NCBI GenBank assembly: GCA_963169875.1
Contig: CAUJEL010000146.1
Span: 1 to 34,321 of the forward strand
Length of the DNA: 34,321 nucleotides
Origin: Candidatus Zhuqueibacterota bacterium
GTDB taxonomy: Bacteria; Zhuqueibacterota; Zhuqueibacteria; Residuimicrobiales; Residuimicrobiaceae
Reading direction: 5' to 3'
Part shown: positions 23,281-31,951 of the stretch, in pieces
Numbering within the stretch: position 1 is the first letter of the stretch
Layout: each line of letters opens with the position of its first letter
Made by a program: the position numbers and the translations under genes
The notes under the pieces: model-generated
Databases searched by the model: none
Told to the model about the DNA's origin: nothing
The model's input: only the letters and a program-made list of their open reading frames with translations

Positions 23281-24201
23281 ATGACTCGTGGTGTTTATTT
23301 CGTACTCGTTTTTTGTCTTTTTATCAGCCTGCAGCCATCCGGCGCGCAAGAGTCCCGGGAATCCGGCTTTATCAAAGTACTGGACGGATTGAAATTCCCC
23401 GAAGGCCCGGCCTGGGATGGCCGCGACAAATTATATGCTTCCAATTGTTACGGCGACTGGATCTCCGTCATCGGCCCCGGTACATCGCACGTGTTTCTCC
23501 GCGCCGGCGAGGAACCCTTCACCTTCTCCAAGACCAATGGCCTGACCTTTGGACCCGATGGCTGTCTCTATGCCTGTGACTTTGGCAAAGGCGCCATTCT
23601 GCGCATCACGCCGGCCGGAAAAAGTGAAATCTTCATCTCCGGTTATGAAGGAAAATCCTTCAACCGCCCCAACGATCTCGCCTTTGATCGCAAAGGCAAC
23701 CTCTACTTCACCGATCCGAAATCCTACGATCGCAACAACCGCGATGGCGCCGTTTACCGCTACGATGCCAGGGGAAAAACCGTCACGCGGGTGGCGGATG
23801 ACCTCGCATTTCCCAATGGCATCGCCTTCAGCGCGAACGGCAAATTCCTCTATGTCTGCGAATCCGCCTGTGAACGCGTTCTGCGTTTCCCGGTGCAAAA
23901 AAATGGTCTTTTAGGGCCACGTTCCATATACATTGAACTTCCCGGCGCTGATCCGGATGGCATCGCCTTCAACCAGCTCGGTGATCTCTATGTCGCCCAT
24001 TTTGGCGGCGGCGCCATCCATGTCATAGATAAAAAGGGCAAAATTAAAGAAATTCTCTTGACCCCCGGAAAAAAACCGAGCAATGTGGAATTTGCCGGTC
24101 CCGATTTACGCACGCTTTATATCACCGAAGATGAGACCAATGCGATTTATAAATTAGAGGTGCAAACGCCGGGAATAAAGCTGTTTGGGGTAAAGAAATA
24201 A
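23281..24201 (+). CDS. Secreted SMP-30/gluconolactonase-like beta-propeller
   Basis: The 306-residue protein has a signal peptide (about 1-22, ending SGAQ) and a six-bladed propeller pattern. The likely divalent-metal ligands of SMP-30 enzymes are present: Glu in KFPEGPAWD, Asn in RPNDLAFD and FPNGIAFS, and Asp in DPDGIAFN. Such enzymes open sugar lactones, and the exported form suggests action in the periplasm. ATG at 23281 has AGGAG 8 bases upstream. It follows the transglutaminase-like gene closely and ends 130 bp before nrfH. The substrate cannot be read from the sequence; related propellers include strictosidine synthase-like proteins. Confidence 0.87.
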   Translation: MTRGVYFVLVFCLFISLQPSGAQESRESGFIKVLDGLKFPEGPAWDGRDKLYASNCYGDWISVIGPGTSHVFLRAGEEPFTFSKTNGLTFGPDGCLYACDFGKGAILRITPAGKSEIFISGYEGKSFNRPNDLAFDRKGNLYFTDPKSYDRNNRDGAVYRYDARGKTVTRVADDLAFPNGIAFSANGKFLYVCESACERVLRFPVQKNGLLGPRSIYIELPGADPDGIAFNQLGDLYVAHFGGGAIHVIDKKGKIKEILLTPGKKPSNVEFAGPDLRTLYITEDETNAIYKLEVQTPGIKLFGVKK

Positions 24202-24281
24202 GCACTATGGCTCCAATCACGTCTGCGGATGAATACCGGAACCGTCGCACACTGGATCATCCGCCACGGGGTATTTTTTTC

Positions 24282-24310
24282 TTGATTTTGCTTTCCCGGT
24301 TGCCTATTTT
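24282..24310 (+). promoter_or_regulatory. Candidate nrfHA promoter
   Basis: TTGATT (24282-24287) and TATTTT (24305-24310) are 17 bases apart, each with four of six consensus positions. They lie just ahead of nrfH. No FNR- or NarP-like site could be recognised next to them. Confidence 0.35.
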
Positions 24311-24331
24311 GCAGAGTCAAATGATGAGTCC

Positions 24332-24964
24332 ATGATTTCTTTTATGCGGGGCACCTCGATGTGGAGATCTCTTAGCAAACGCCTCAAAGCATGGCTTCCC
24401 CCTCCAGCCTGGCAGATACCTGTTCTGATTTTGGCAGCGATTTTAATCGGCTTGAGTGGATTGGTGCTCCATCTTGCGCGGGTCACCTCTTACTTTTCCG
24501 ATGAACCGCGCACCTGCATGAACTGCCATGTCATGACGCCGCAATATGCCACATGGCAGCGCAGCAGCCACGCGCATGTGGCCACCTGTAATGATTGCCA
24601 TGTCCCGCATGACTCGTTCTTGCGTCATTACGCTTTCAAGGCCCAGGATGGCATGCGCCATGCCTTCATTTTCACCTTTCGTCTGGAACCGCAAGTCATC
24701 CGCATCAAATCGGCGGGCGCAAGCGTCGTCCAGGAAAACTGCATCCGTTGTCATCGCCCCCTGGTGGAACAGCTGCCCATGTATCAATTCGCCGCCACCG
24801 CAACCAGGCCGCAGATGCCGGGGAAAAAATGTATTTCCTGTCATGAAGAGACACCACATGGTCAGGTGAACAATCTCGCGTCGACACCCATGTCGCGCGT
24901 GCCAAAATTGACGCCGGCCATGCCGCGCTGGCTTTCCGATTACACGCAACGGAGCAAACCCTGA
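24332..24964 (+). CDS. nrfH: Cytochrome c nitrite reductase small subunit NrfH
   Basis: The 210-residue membrane cytochrome of the NapC/NirT family takes electrons from menaquinol and passes them to NrfA. It has one membrane helix (about 28-48) and four haem-binding motifs: CMNCH (62-66), CNDCH (86-90), CIRCH (137-141) and CISCH (167-171). The segment CHVMTPQYATW is typical, with the methionine that can bind haem 1. The start is uncertain: ATG codons at 24332, 24344 and 24359 are all in frame and none has a good ribosome site. nrfA follows after 85 bp, the standard nrfHA order of epsilon- and deltaproteobacteria and FCB bacteria. Confidence 0.94.
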   Translation: MISFMRGTSMWRSLSKRLKAWLPPPAWQIPVLILAAILIGLSGLVLHLARVTSYFSDEPRTCMNCHVMTPQYATWQRSSHAHVATCNDCHVPHDSFLRHYAFKAQDGMRHAFIFTFRLEPQVIRIKSAGASVVQENCIRCHRPLVEQLPMYQFAATATRPQMPGKKCISCHEETPHGQVNNLASTPMSRVPKLTPAMPRWLSDYTQRSKP

Positions 24965-25049
24965 TCCGCATGGACTGGTAGCAGGTGCCGGACGCCTCTC
25001 AAATGTGCGACACCTTTCAACTCCAATTTGGATTTTTCGAGGAATGGAT

Positions 25050-26504
25050 ATGGATGAAAAAAAGTCTCTCCTGCAGCGCAAGCCCTGGTTGACGTGGGTT
25101 CTCTTTTTCCTGACAGCCCTCGTGGTTTTTTTGCTCGGACTCTTTGGTGCTTCGGTCATGGAACGTCGCGGGGAATCCTATCAGCTGCTGCAGCCGGTGA
25201 AACCGATCGCGGAATGGGAGCCTCGCAACGAAGTCTGGGGCGAGAACTATCCGCGTGAATTTGAAACCTACCGCGCCACCATTGACACCACGTTTGCCAG
25301 TCTGCACGGCGGCTCGGCCACCATCGATATGCTGGAACGCTATCCGAACCTGGTCATCCTCTGGGCGGGCTATGCGTTCAGCCGCGATTATTCGCAGTCA
25401 CGCGGTCATTATCATGCTGTGGAAGATATTCGCAATACGCTGCGCACCGGCGTGCCGCAGCCCGGCACCTGCTGGACCTGTAAAAGCACCGATGTGCCGC
25501 GGTTGATGAACCAGATGGGTGTCGCCAATTTTTATAAAGCGACATGGGAAGAACTCGGCCCCGAAATTCAAAACAACATCGGCTGCCAGGACTGTCACGA
25601 TCCCAAAACCATGAACCTGCGCATTACGCGCCCGGCGCTCATCGAAGCCTACGAGCGCCGCGGGGTGAAAATCCAGGACGCGACCCACCAGGAAATGCGC
25701 TCGCAGGTCTGCGCCCAGTGCCATGTCGAGTATTATTTCAAGGGCAAGGCTGAAAAATATCTCACGTTTCCATGGGATAAAGGCGTGACGGCCGAGGAGA
25801 TCGAAAATTATTATGACGCCATCGAACACGTAGATTGGACGCACAGTCTGAGCCGGACCCCCATGCTCAAGGCACAGCATCCGGACTGGGAATTGTTCCA
25901 GCTCGGCATCCATTATCAACGGGGCCTGTCGTGCGCGGACTGCCACATGCCCTATCGCGCCGAAGGCGGTGTGAAATTCACCAACCATAAAATCACCAGT
26001 CCCTTGAGCAATATCGCAGGCTCGTGTCAGGTCTGTCACCGCGAGAGCGAACAGGCGCTCACGCAGAACGTCTACGACCGTCAGGAAAAGGTGCGACAGC
26101 TCGCCGGTATGGCGGAGGATCTTTTAGCCAAAGCGCATATCGAAGCCAGGATGGCGCTCGACCACGGCGCCACCACCCAGCAGATGGCGGCGGTGCAGAA
26201 ATTGATCCGCCAGGCGCAGTGGCGCTGGGATTTCGTCGGCGCCAGTCATGGCGGCAGCTTCCATACGCCGCTGGAGTGCGCGCGCATACTCGGCAACGCC
26301 ATCGAAAAGTCCTCAGCCGCGCGCGTTGAATTGGCGATCATACTGTCCAAACAGGGCGTGCAGCAGCCTGTTCCCATGCCTGACATCTCGACCAAAGCAA
26401 AAGCACAGGCCTATATCGGACTTGACATGGGAAAAATCAGGGAAGAAAAGAAGAGTTTCCTGATGAAGATACTGCCGCAGTGGTTGGCCAGACGCGCCGA
26501 TTGA
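25050..26504 (+). CDS. nrfA: Ammonia-forming cytochrome c nitrite reductase NrfA
   Basis: The 484-residue pentahaem enzyme reduces nitrite to ammonium in the periplasm. The catalytic haem motif is CWTCK (141-145) with the special lysine; the other four are CQDCH (179-183), CAQCH (221-225), CADCH (295-299) and CQVCH (326-330). The QHPDWE histidine (277) and a tyrosine in VEYYF fit the active site. An N-terminal helix (about 13-33) without a clear cleavage site suggests a membrane anchor. ATG at 25050 is chosen because AGGA ends 6 bases before it; 25044 is the alternative. No NrfE/F/G haem lyase for the CxxCK site is present in this window. Confidence 0.96.
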   Translation: MDEKKSLLQRKPWLTWVLFFLTALVVFLLGLFGASVMERRGESYQLLQPVKPIAEWEPRNEVWGENYPREFETYRATIDTTFASLHGGSATIDMLERYPNLVILWAGYAFSRDYSQSRGHYHAVEDIRNTLRTGVPQPGTCWTCKSTDVPRLMNQMGVANFYKATWEELGPEIQNNIGCQDCHDPKTMNLRITRPALIEAYERRGVKIQDATHQEMRSQVCAQCHVEYYFKGKAEKYLTFPWDKGVTAEEIENYYDAIEHVDWTHSLSRTPMLKAQHPDWELFQLGIHYQRGLSCADCHMPYRAEGGVKFTNHKITSPLSNIAGSCQVCHRESEQALTQNVYDRQEKVRQLAGMAEDLLAKAHIEARMALDHGATTQQMAAVQKLIRQAQWRWDFVGASHGGSFHTPLECARILGNAIEKSSAARVELAIILSKQGVQQPVPMPDISTKAKAQAYIGLDMGKIREEKKSFLMKILPQWLARRAD

Positions 26505-26629
26505 GGTGCCCGATACCCCTCCTGCCGAACGGATGTGTGCAGTACCAGAATCCGGCACCTGCTTCGAGTCGTATCAGGCGTCTGGCCTCCCCCCGCCTGT
26601 CCTGCTGCTATAGGAAATCGGCACAGGGA

Positions 26630-26951
26630 TACGCGTCTGCGCCAGAGCCATCAAAAACGCTTATTCAGGCGCGTTTTTGCTAAAAGGTCCCTACTGGATG
26701 ACATCCCTTTTTTTGTCATGCTGGAGGCATCTTTTATGAGTATCGGCATGATTACGCGTCTGCGCCAGAGCCATCAAAAACGATTATCCAGGCGCGTTTT
26801 TGCTAAAAGGTCCCTACTGGATGACATCTCTTTTTTTGTCATGCTGGAGGCATCTTTTAGGAGTATCGGCATGAATACGCGTCTATGCCAGAGCCATTAA
26901 AAACGCTCATCCCAGCGGGTACATGCTAAAAGGTCCCTACTGGATGACATG
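26630..26951. repeat. 123-bp tandem repeat array, about 2.6 units
   Basis: Units begin at 26630, 26753 and 26876 (tacgcgtctgcgccagagcc), so the period is 123 bp; the third is cut after about 75 bases. A diverged part-unit (ctgctataggaaatcggca) precedes the first. Each full unit carries two inverted repeats. One is CAAAAACGC/GCGTTTTTG with a 10-base loop (26652-26660 with 26671-26679; one mismatch in unit 2); the other is ATGACA/TGTCAT around a T-run. The array lies 126 bp downstream of nrfA and the first hairpin could act as its terminator. No gene is supported here. Confidence 0.85.
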
Positions 26952-27058
26952 AGAAGGTAATATCAGGTACCCTCCCCCCGGAAAATAAAATCACCACATT
27001 TTTTTCTTGCTATTATCCTCGAATTTCTTATCTTGTCTTAATAAGCGAAAGCCAGGAT

Positions 27059-27217
27059 ATGAAATACACCCCGATGACATATTTCCTCAACACCACGGGC
27101 GCGGAATCGCGCACCACCGGGGTGAACCATGTCCGGCGGGCATCAGCCCCGCTGATGCCCGCGATGAACCGCATCATAAATACTATTAAAAACCTTTTGC
27201 GAAAATGCCTGAATTGA
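27059..27217 (+). CDS. Possible 52-residue leader ORF before gltB
   Basis: A short frame begins at an ATG (27059) and encodes 52 residues starting MKYTPMTYFLNTTGAESR and ending with a basic tail NLLRKCLN. An AGGA sits only about 2 bases before the ATG, closer than normal. The frame runs exactly through the hairpins described at 27067-27162. It has no recognised relatives, and the RNA structure alone could explain the conservation-like pattern. It is listed as a candidate only. Confidence 0.25.
   Translation: MKYTPMTYFLNTTGAESRTTGVNHVRRASAPLMPAMNRIINTIKNLLRKCLN
27067..27162 (+). promoter_or_regulatory. Strongly structured segment in the gltB upstream region
   Basis: Two structures follow each other. 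First, CACCCCG (27067-27073) pairs with CGGGGTG (27118-27124) and encloses GCGCG-GAAT-CGCGC (27099-27112). Second is a perfect 12-bp hairpin GCGGGCATCAGC/GCTGATGCCCGC with a 3-base loop (27136-27162). There is no T-run, so it is not a plain terminator. A weak promoter-like pair (TTGCTA 27007, TATCTT 27029, 16 bases apart) lies ahead, so it could be the folded leader of the gltBD message or an independent small RNA. No known riboswitch class was recognised. Confidence 0.45.
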
Positions 27218-27315
27218 TTTCACTGGCTGCATAAGGTTTCCCACTCACACAACGATCTCCACAGTCAACGACTCTCATTCCTCGAAGCCCTTTGCAGCCA
27301 CCACACACTTTCTTC

Positions 27316-27333
27316 ATTCGGAATAATCCGAAT
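27316..27333. promoter_or_regulatory. Perfect 18-bp palindrome upstream of gltB, possible operator
   Basis: ATTCGGAATAATCCGAAT is a 7-bp inverted repeat around ATAA, centred 43 bases before the gltB start. Its size and place fit a dimeric regulator site. No regulator can be named from the sequence. Confidence 0.45.
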
Positions 27334-27367
27334 ATCGCTGTTTGAATTTTTGCTCAGGTGGTGCTAT

Positions 27368-30300
27368 ATGCCCGGCAAAATCGAGTCCGTTGAATACCCT
27401 TATCTCACACGTCAGCAGACCGGGACCGCTTCGTTGTACGATCCCTTTTATGAGCACGACAGCTGCGGCATCGGCTTTTTGGCGCACCTTGACGCCCATC
27501 CCCGTCATGAAGTCATCGAAAACGGCCTCTCCATTCTCGCCAATCTGGAACACCGCGGTGCCGTCGGCGGCGACACGGCCACCGGCGACGGCGCGGGCAT
27601 GATGCTGCAAATTCCCGACGACTTTTTCCGCGCCGGACATCTTCCTTTTGCACTGCCGCCCGGCGGACTCTATGCGGTGGGCATGCTTTTCCTGCCGCTC
27701 GACCCTGAGTTGGCGGAACGCTGCTGCAGGACCGTTGAAAAAATCGTCACCGAAGAGGGCTGCCAGGTTCTTGGCTGGCGTTCAGTCCCCATCGATGACC
27801 GCTTGCTGGGCGATTTGGCCAAAACCACCCAACCCTCCATCCGCCAGCTGTTCATCGCGCCAGGAAAAACATCCCTCAGCTACTTTGAGCAAAAACTCTA
27901 TGTGATCCGCCGCCTGGCTGAGAAAGAAATCTCCGCCCGGAAAGAACCCGAGGCCGGAGCCTTTTACATCTGCAGCCTTTCCACCCGCACCCTCATCTTT
28001 AAAGGTTTGTTGACCGCAACACAGCTGGCAGCGTTTTACACGGATTTGCGCGATCCATCGCTGCGCAGCGCCTTTGCCATTGTTCATCAACGTTACAGCA
28101 CCAATACCATGCCGGCCTGGAACCTGGCGCAACCGTTCCGCTATGTGGCCCACAACGGCGAGATCAACACCCTGCAGGGCAACATCATCCGCATGCGCAG
28201 CCGCGAATCACGCCTCGCTTCGCCTTTAATGGGCGAAGATATTGAAAAAATAAAACCGATCCTGGTCAGCGGCGGCAGCGATTCCGCCATTTTCGACAAT
28301 GCCCTGGAGCTCATGCTGATGAATGGCCGCTCTCTGCCCCACGCCATGATGATGATGGTTCCGGAAGCCTATGGACCCAAAATCCAGATGAGCGAGGACA
28401 AACGCGCCTTTTACGAATACCACGCCGCGCTCATGGAGCCCTGGGACGGACCCGCGGCCCTGGTATTCAGCGATGGCCGCTACATCGGCGCCACCCTCGA
28501 CCGCAATGGACTGCGGCCGGCACGCTATACCATCACCCGAGATGGTCTCATCATCCTCGCCTCCGAATCGGGCGTGATCGACATCGCGCCCGACCGGATT
28601 CTCCGCCGCGGACGGCTGCAGCCCGGCAAGATGTTCATCGTCGATCTGCAGCAGAACCGCGTTGTTCCCGACCATGAAATCAAGGCTAAAGTCAGCCGGC
28701 AAAAGCCCTACCGCCGCTGGGTCAAGGATAATCGCATCGAATTGCGCGGCCTTTTCATGCCCTCCAGCGTGCCATCAGCAGATCCCGCACAACTGCTGCG
28801 GCAGCAGCACGCCTTTGGCTACACCGATGAAGAACTGAAACGGATCATAACCCCCATGGCCTCCCAGGGACAGGAGGCGATCGGTTCCATGGGGGATGAC
28901 GCCTCCCTGGCCGTGCTCTCCAAGCGGCCGCAATTGCTCTTCACCTATTTCAAGCAGCTCTTCGCCCAGGTCACCAATCCGCCCATCGATCCATTGCGCG
29001 AGGAACTGGTGATGTCGCTGGAGAGTTTCGTCGGCAGCCAGATCGCCCTGTTCGAAGAAACGACCGGCAGCAAGATCGGACTTAAACTTCCGCACCCCAT
29101 CCTCACCATGGACGATATGGAGCGTCTGCACAGTGCCCGGCATCCCGATTTGCTCACCGGTTCCATCGACATTCTCTTCCCGGCGAATGGCAGCGGCAAG
29201 GATCTGGAGACCTGTCTGGATAAAGTACTGGATCAGGCGGTCACCCATATCCAACGCGGTGCCAAGCTTCTGATTCTGTCCGATCGAAGGATGGATGAAC
29301 ACCACGCCCCTATTCCGTCGCTCATGGCCGTGGCTGCCCTGCACCACCATCTCATCGGCGTGGGATTGCGGGAAAAAGTGGGCCTGATCATCGAGTCGGG
29401 TGAGCCACGCGAAGTCATGCATTTTGCCCTGCTCATCGCCTATGGTGCGGATGCCATCTGTCCCTGCCTGGCTTTCACCACCGTGCGCCAACTTGCGGAA
29501 GCCGGGCTGCTCAGCCGCCCATTGAATCCGGATGAAGCCATGGATGCCTACATCACCGCCATCAAAAAAGGCCTCTTAAAGACTTTCAGCCGCATGGGCA
29601 TTTCCACATTGCACAGCTATTTTGGATCGCAGATTTTTGAAGCCGTCGGTATCGGCAAATCCGTCATCGACCGCTGTTTCTGCGGGACGGCCTCGCGCAT
29701 CGGCGGCATCGGCTTCGAAGAGATCGCCTGTGAAACCAGGATGCGGCATGGCCGCGGTTATCCAGCGCAGGGGGATCCTGACGCACTTCTCGATCCCGGC
29801 GGCACGTATCAGGTTCGCAAGGGCGGAGAAAAGCATCTTTGGAGTTCAGAGGCCATCTATAGCCTGCAGCAAGCGGCGCGCACCAACGACCATGCCATGT
29901 TTAAAAAGTACACCCGGCTCATCGATGATCAATCGGTGGATCGGGTGACGCTGCGCAGCCTGCTGCAGTTCAAAAAGCGTCACTCTATCCCCATCGAACA
30001 AGTGGAGCCGGTGGAGACCATTGTCAAGCGCTTTGTTTCCGCGGCCATGTCCTTTGGCTCCATCAGTCAGGAGGCCCACGAAGCCATCGCCATTGCCATG
30101 AACCGGCTCGGCGGACGCAGCAATTCAGGCGAAGGCGGTGAAGACCCGGTCCGTTTTACGCCGCTGGCCAACGGCGACAGCAAACGATCGGCCATCAAGC
30201 AGATCGCTTCCGGCCGATTCGGGGTCACGGCTGAATATGTTCTATCCGCGGATGAGCTGCAAATTAAAATGGCACAGGGCGCCAAACCGGGCGAAGGCGG

Positions 30301-31951
30301 CCAGCTGCCGGGACATAAAGTGAGCGCAGACATCGCCCGCGTGCGCCATACCACCCCGGGTGTGACGCTGATTTCACCGCCGCCGCATCACGATATCTAT
30401 TCCATCGAGGATCTCTCGCAACTGATCTACGATCTCAAAGCCATTAATGATAAAGCGCGCGTATCGGTGAAACTGGTTTCCGAGGTGGGCATCGGTACGA
30501 TTGCTGCTGGTGTGGCCAAGGCTAAAGCGGATTTAATCCTGATTTCCGGCCATGATGGCGGCACAGGCGCTTCGCCGCTCACCTCCATCAAACACACAGG
30601 CCTGCCCTGGGAATTGGGTCTGGCAGAGACACAACAAACCTTGATCCGCAATCACCTGCGCGACCGTATTCGCATCCAGACCGATGGCCAGTTGAAGACC
30701 GGCCGCGACGTCATCATCGCCGCATTGCTGGGTGCCGAGGAATTTGGTTTTGGCACCACCCTGCTGGTCACGCTGGGATGCGTGCTCATGCGCAAGTGCC
30801 ACCTCAACACCTGTTCCGTGGGTATTGCCACGCAGGATCCACAACTGCGGCAGCGCTTCCAGGGCAAGCCCGAATATGTTGAACGCTTCCTCAGGTTCAT
30901 CGCTGCGGAGGTGCGTGAATATATGGCCCTGTTGGGTTTTCGGACCATGGATGAAATGATCGGTCGTGTCGATTGCCTCGAGATGAACCGTGATGTCAAT
31001 CATTGGAAAGCGAGCAAGTTGGACTTGTCCGCGTTGCTCGCCGTGGAACCCTCGCACGCGCATGCAGCAAGACGTTGTCTGCGGTTGCCGGTTCAGAATC
31101 ATGCCGATCTGCTCGATCATGAAATCATTCGTCGCGCCCAGCCAGCCCTGCAATCCCGGCAACCGGTCCGCATCGATTTGCCGGTTCGCAATGTGCATCG
31201 CACGTTGGGTGCACGGCTGAGCGGCGAAATCGTGAAAAGATACGGTCCGTCCGGTCTGCAGGATGGCGCCATACAACTCAATTTGAAGGGCAGTGCCGGT
31301 CAGAGCCTGGGCGCCTTTCTCGCCCCCGGCGTCTGTATCCGCGTTGAAGGCGATGCCAATGACTATGTCGGGAAAAGCATGTCCGGCGGCCGCATCATCC
31401 TGGTGCCCCCCATCGGCACGACCTTTCAACCCCATGAAAATATCATCATCGGCAATGTCGCCTTGTACGGCGCAACCGCCGGGGAGATGTACATCAATGG
31501 TGTGGCTGGAGAACGTTTTGCGGTGCGCAACAGCGGCGCCCGCGCCGTCGTCGAAGGCATCGGCGACCACGGCTGCGAATACATGACCGGCGGCATGGTG
31601 GTGATCATCGGCGCCACAGGCAACAATTTTGCAGCCGGCATGAGCGGCGGCATTGCCTATGTCTATGATGAGTCGCAGCTCTTTGACACCCGCTGCAATC
31701 TCGATACCGTCGATCTTGAACCCGTCTGGCAAAAAGAAGACAGCGAAAAACTGCTGGGGTTGCTGGAGGATCATTACCGCTACACCAGCAGTCCGCGCGC
31801 CAGGATGCTGCTGGAAAATTGGCAGGCGCATCTGCCGCTTTTCGTCAAGGTAATGCCCATCGACTATCGAAAATCGCTGGAGCGCATGCGTCTGGATGAA
31901 ACCCCGGACCAGGAAACCGTCGCGGTGACAGAGGAGGTGTTCCATGGCTAG
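27368..31951 (+). CDS. gltB: Glutamate synthase large subunit (GOGAT alpha)
   Basis: The 1527-residue enzyme makes glutamate from glutamine and 2-oxoglutarate. A propeptide of about 32 residues precedes the N-terminal nucleophile Cys33 (DSCGIGFLAHL) of the class II amidotransferase domain (to about 430). Then come the central domain, the FMN synthase domain (with GEGGEDPVRF and SGHDGGTGASP) and the 3Fe-4S cysteines in CVLMRKCHLNTC. A C-terminal GXGXG beta-helix domain (about 1260-1480) closes the protein. ATG at 27368 has AGGTGG about 7 bases upstream; the frame extends six codons further. It overlaps gltD by 8 bp. Size is normal for the bacterial NADPH-type enzyme. Confidence 0.97.
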   Translation: MPGKIESVEYPYLTRQQTGTASLYDPFYEHDSCGIGFLAHLDAHPRHEVIENGLSILANLEHRGAVGGDTATGDGAGMMLQIPDDFFRAGHLPFALPPGGLYAVGMLFLPLDPELAERCCRTVEKIVTEEGCQVLGWRSVPIDDRLLGDLAKTTQPSIRQLFIAPGKTSLSYFEQKLYVIRRLAEKEISARKEPEAGAFYICSLSTRTLIFKGLLTATQLAAFYTDLRDPSLRSAFAIVHQRYSTNTMPAWNLAQPFRYVAHNGEINTLQGNIIRMRSRESRLASPLMGEDIEKIKPILVSGGSDSAIFDNALELMLMNGRSLPHAMMMMVPEAYGPKIQMSEDKRAFYEYHAALMEPWDGPAALVFSDGRYIGATLDRNGLRPARYTITRDGLIILASESGVIDIAPDRILRRGRLQPGKMFIVDLQQNRVVPDHEIKAKVSRQKPYRRWVKDNRIELRGLFMPSSVPSADPAQLLRQQHAFGYTDEELKRIITPMASQGQEAIGSMGDDASLAVLSKRPQLLFTYFKQLFAQVTNPPIDPLREELVMSLESFVGSQIALFEETTGSKIGLKLPHPILTMDDMERLHSARHPDLLTGSIDILFPANGSGKDLETCLDKVLDQAVTHIQRGAKLLILSDRRMDEHHAPIPSLMAVAALHHHLIGVGLREKVGLIIESGEPREVMHFALLIAYGADAICPCLAFTTVRQLAEAGLLSRPLNPDEAMDAYITAIKKGLLKTFSRMGISTLHSYFGSQIFEAVGIGKSVIDRCFCGTASRIGGIGFEEIACETRMRHGRGYPAQGDPDALLDPGGTYQVRKGGEKHLWSSEAIYSLQQAARTNDHAMFKKYTRLIDDQSVDRVTLRSLLQFKKRHSIPIEQVEPVETIVKRFVSAAMSFGSISQEAHEAIAIAMNRLGGRSNSGEGGEDPVRFTPLANGDSKRSAIKQIASGRFGVTAEYVLSADELQIKMAQGAKPGEGGQLPGHKVSADIARVRHTTPGVTLISPPPHHDIYSIEDLSQLIYDLKAINDKARVSVKLVSEVGIGTIAAGVAKAKADLILISGHDGGTGASPLTSIKHTGLPWELGLAETQQTLIRNHLRDRIRIQTDGQLKTGRDVIIAALLGAEEFGFGTTLLVTLGCVLMRKCHLNTCSVGIATQDPQLRQRFQGKPEYVERFLRFIAAEVREYMALLGFRTMDEMIGRVDCLEMNRDVNHWKASKLDLSALLAVEPSHAHAARRCLRLPVQNHADLLDHEIIRRAQPALQSRQPVRIDLPVRNVHRTLGARLSGEIVKRYGPSGLQDGAIQLNLKGSAGQSLGAFLAPGVCIRVEGDANDYVGKSMSGGRIILVPPIGTTFQPHENIIIGNVALYGATAGEMYINGVAGERFAVRNSGARAVVEGIGDHGCEYMTGGMVVIIGATGNNFAAGMSGGIAYVYDESQLFDTRCNLDTVDLEPVWQKEDSEKLLGLLEDHYRYTSSPRARMLLENWQAHLPLFVKVMPIDYRKSLERMRLDETPDQETVAVTEEVFHG

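Noticed and set aside
26535-26900. ORF of 121 codons made of 41-residue repeats
   Set aside because: The repeat period is 123, a multiple of three, which keeps any frame open; there is no ribosome site, and the DNA shows hairpins and not coding bias.
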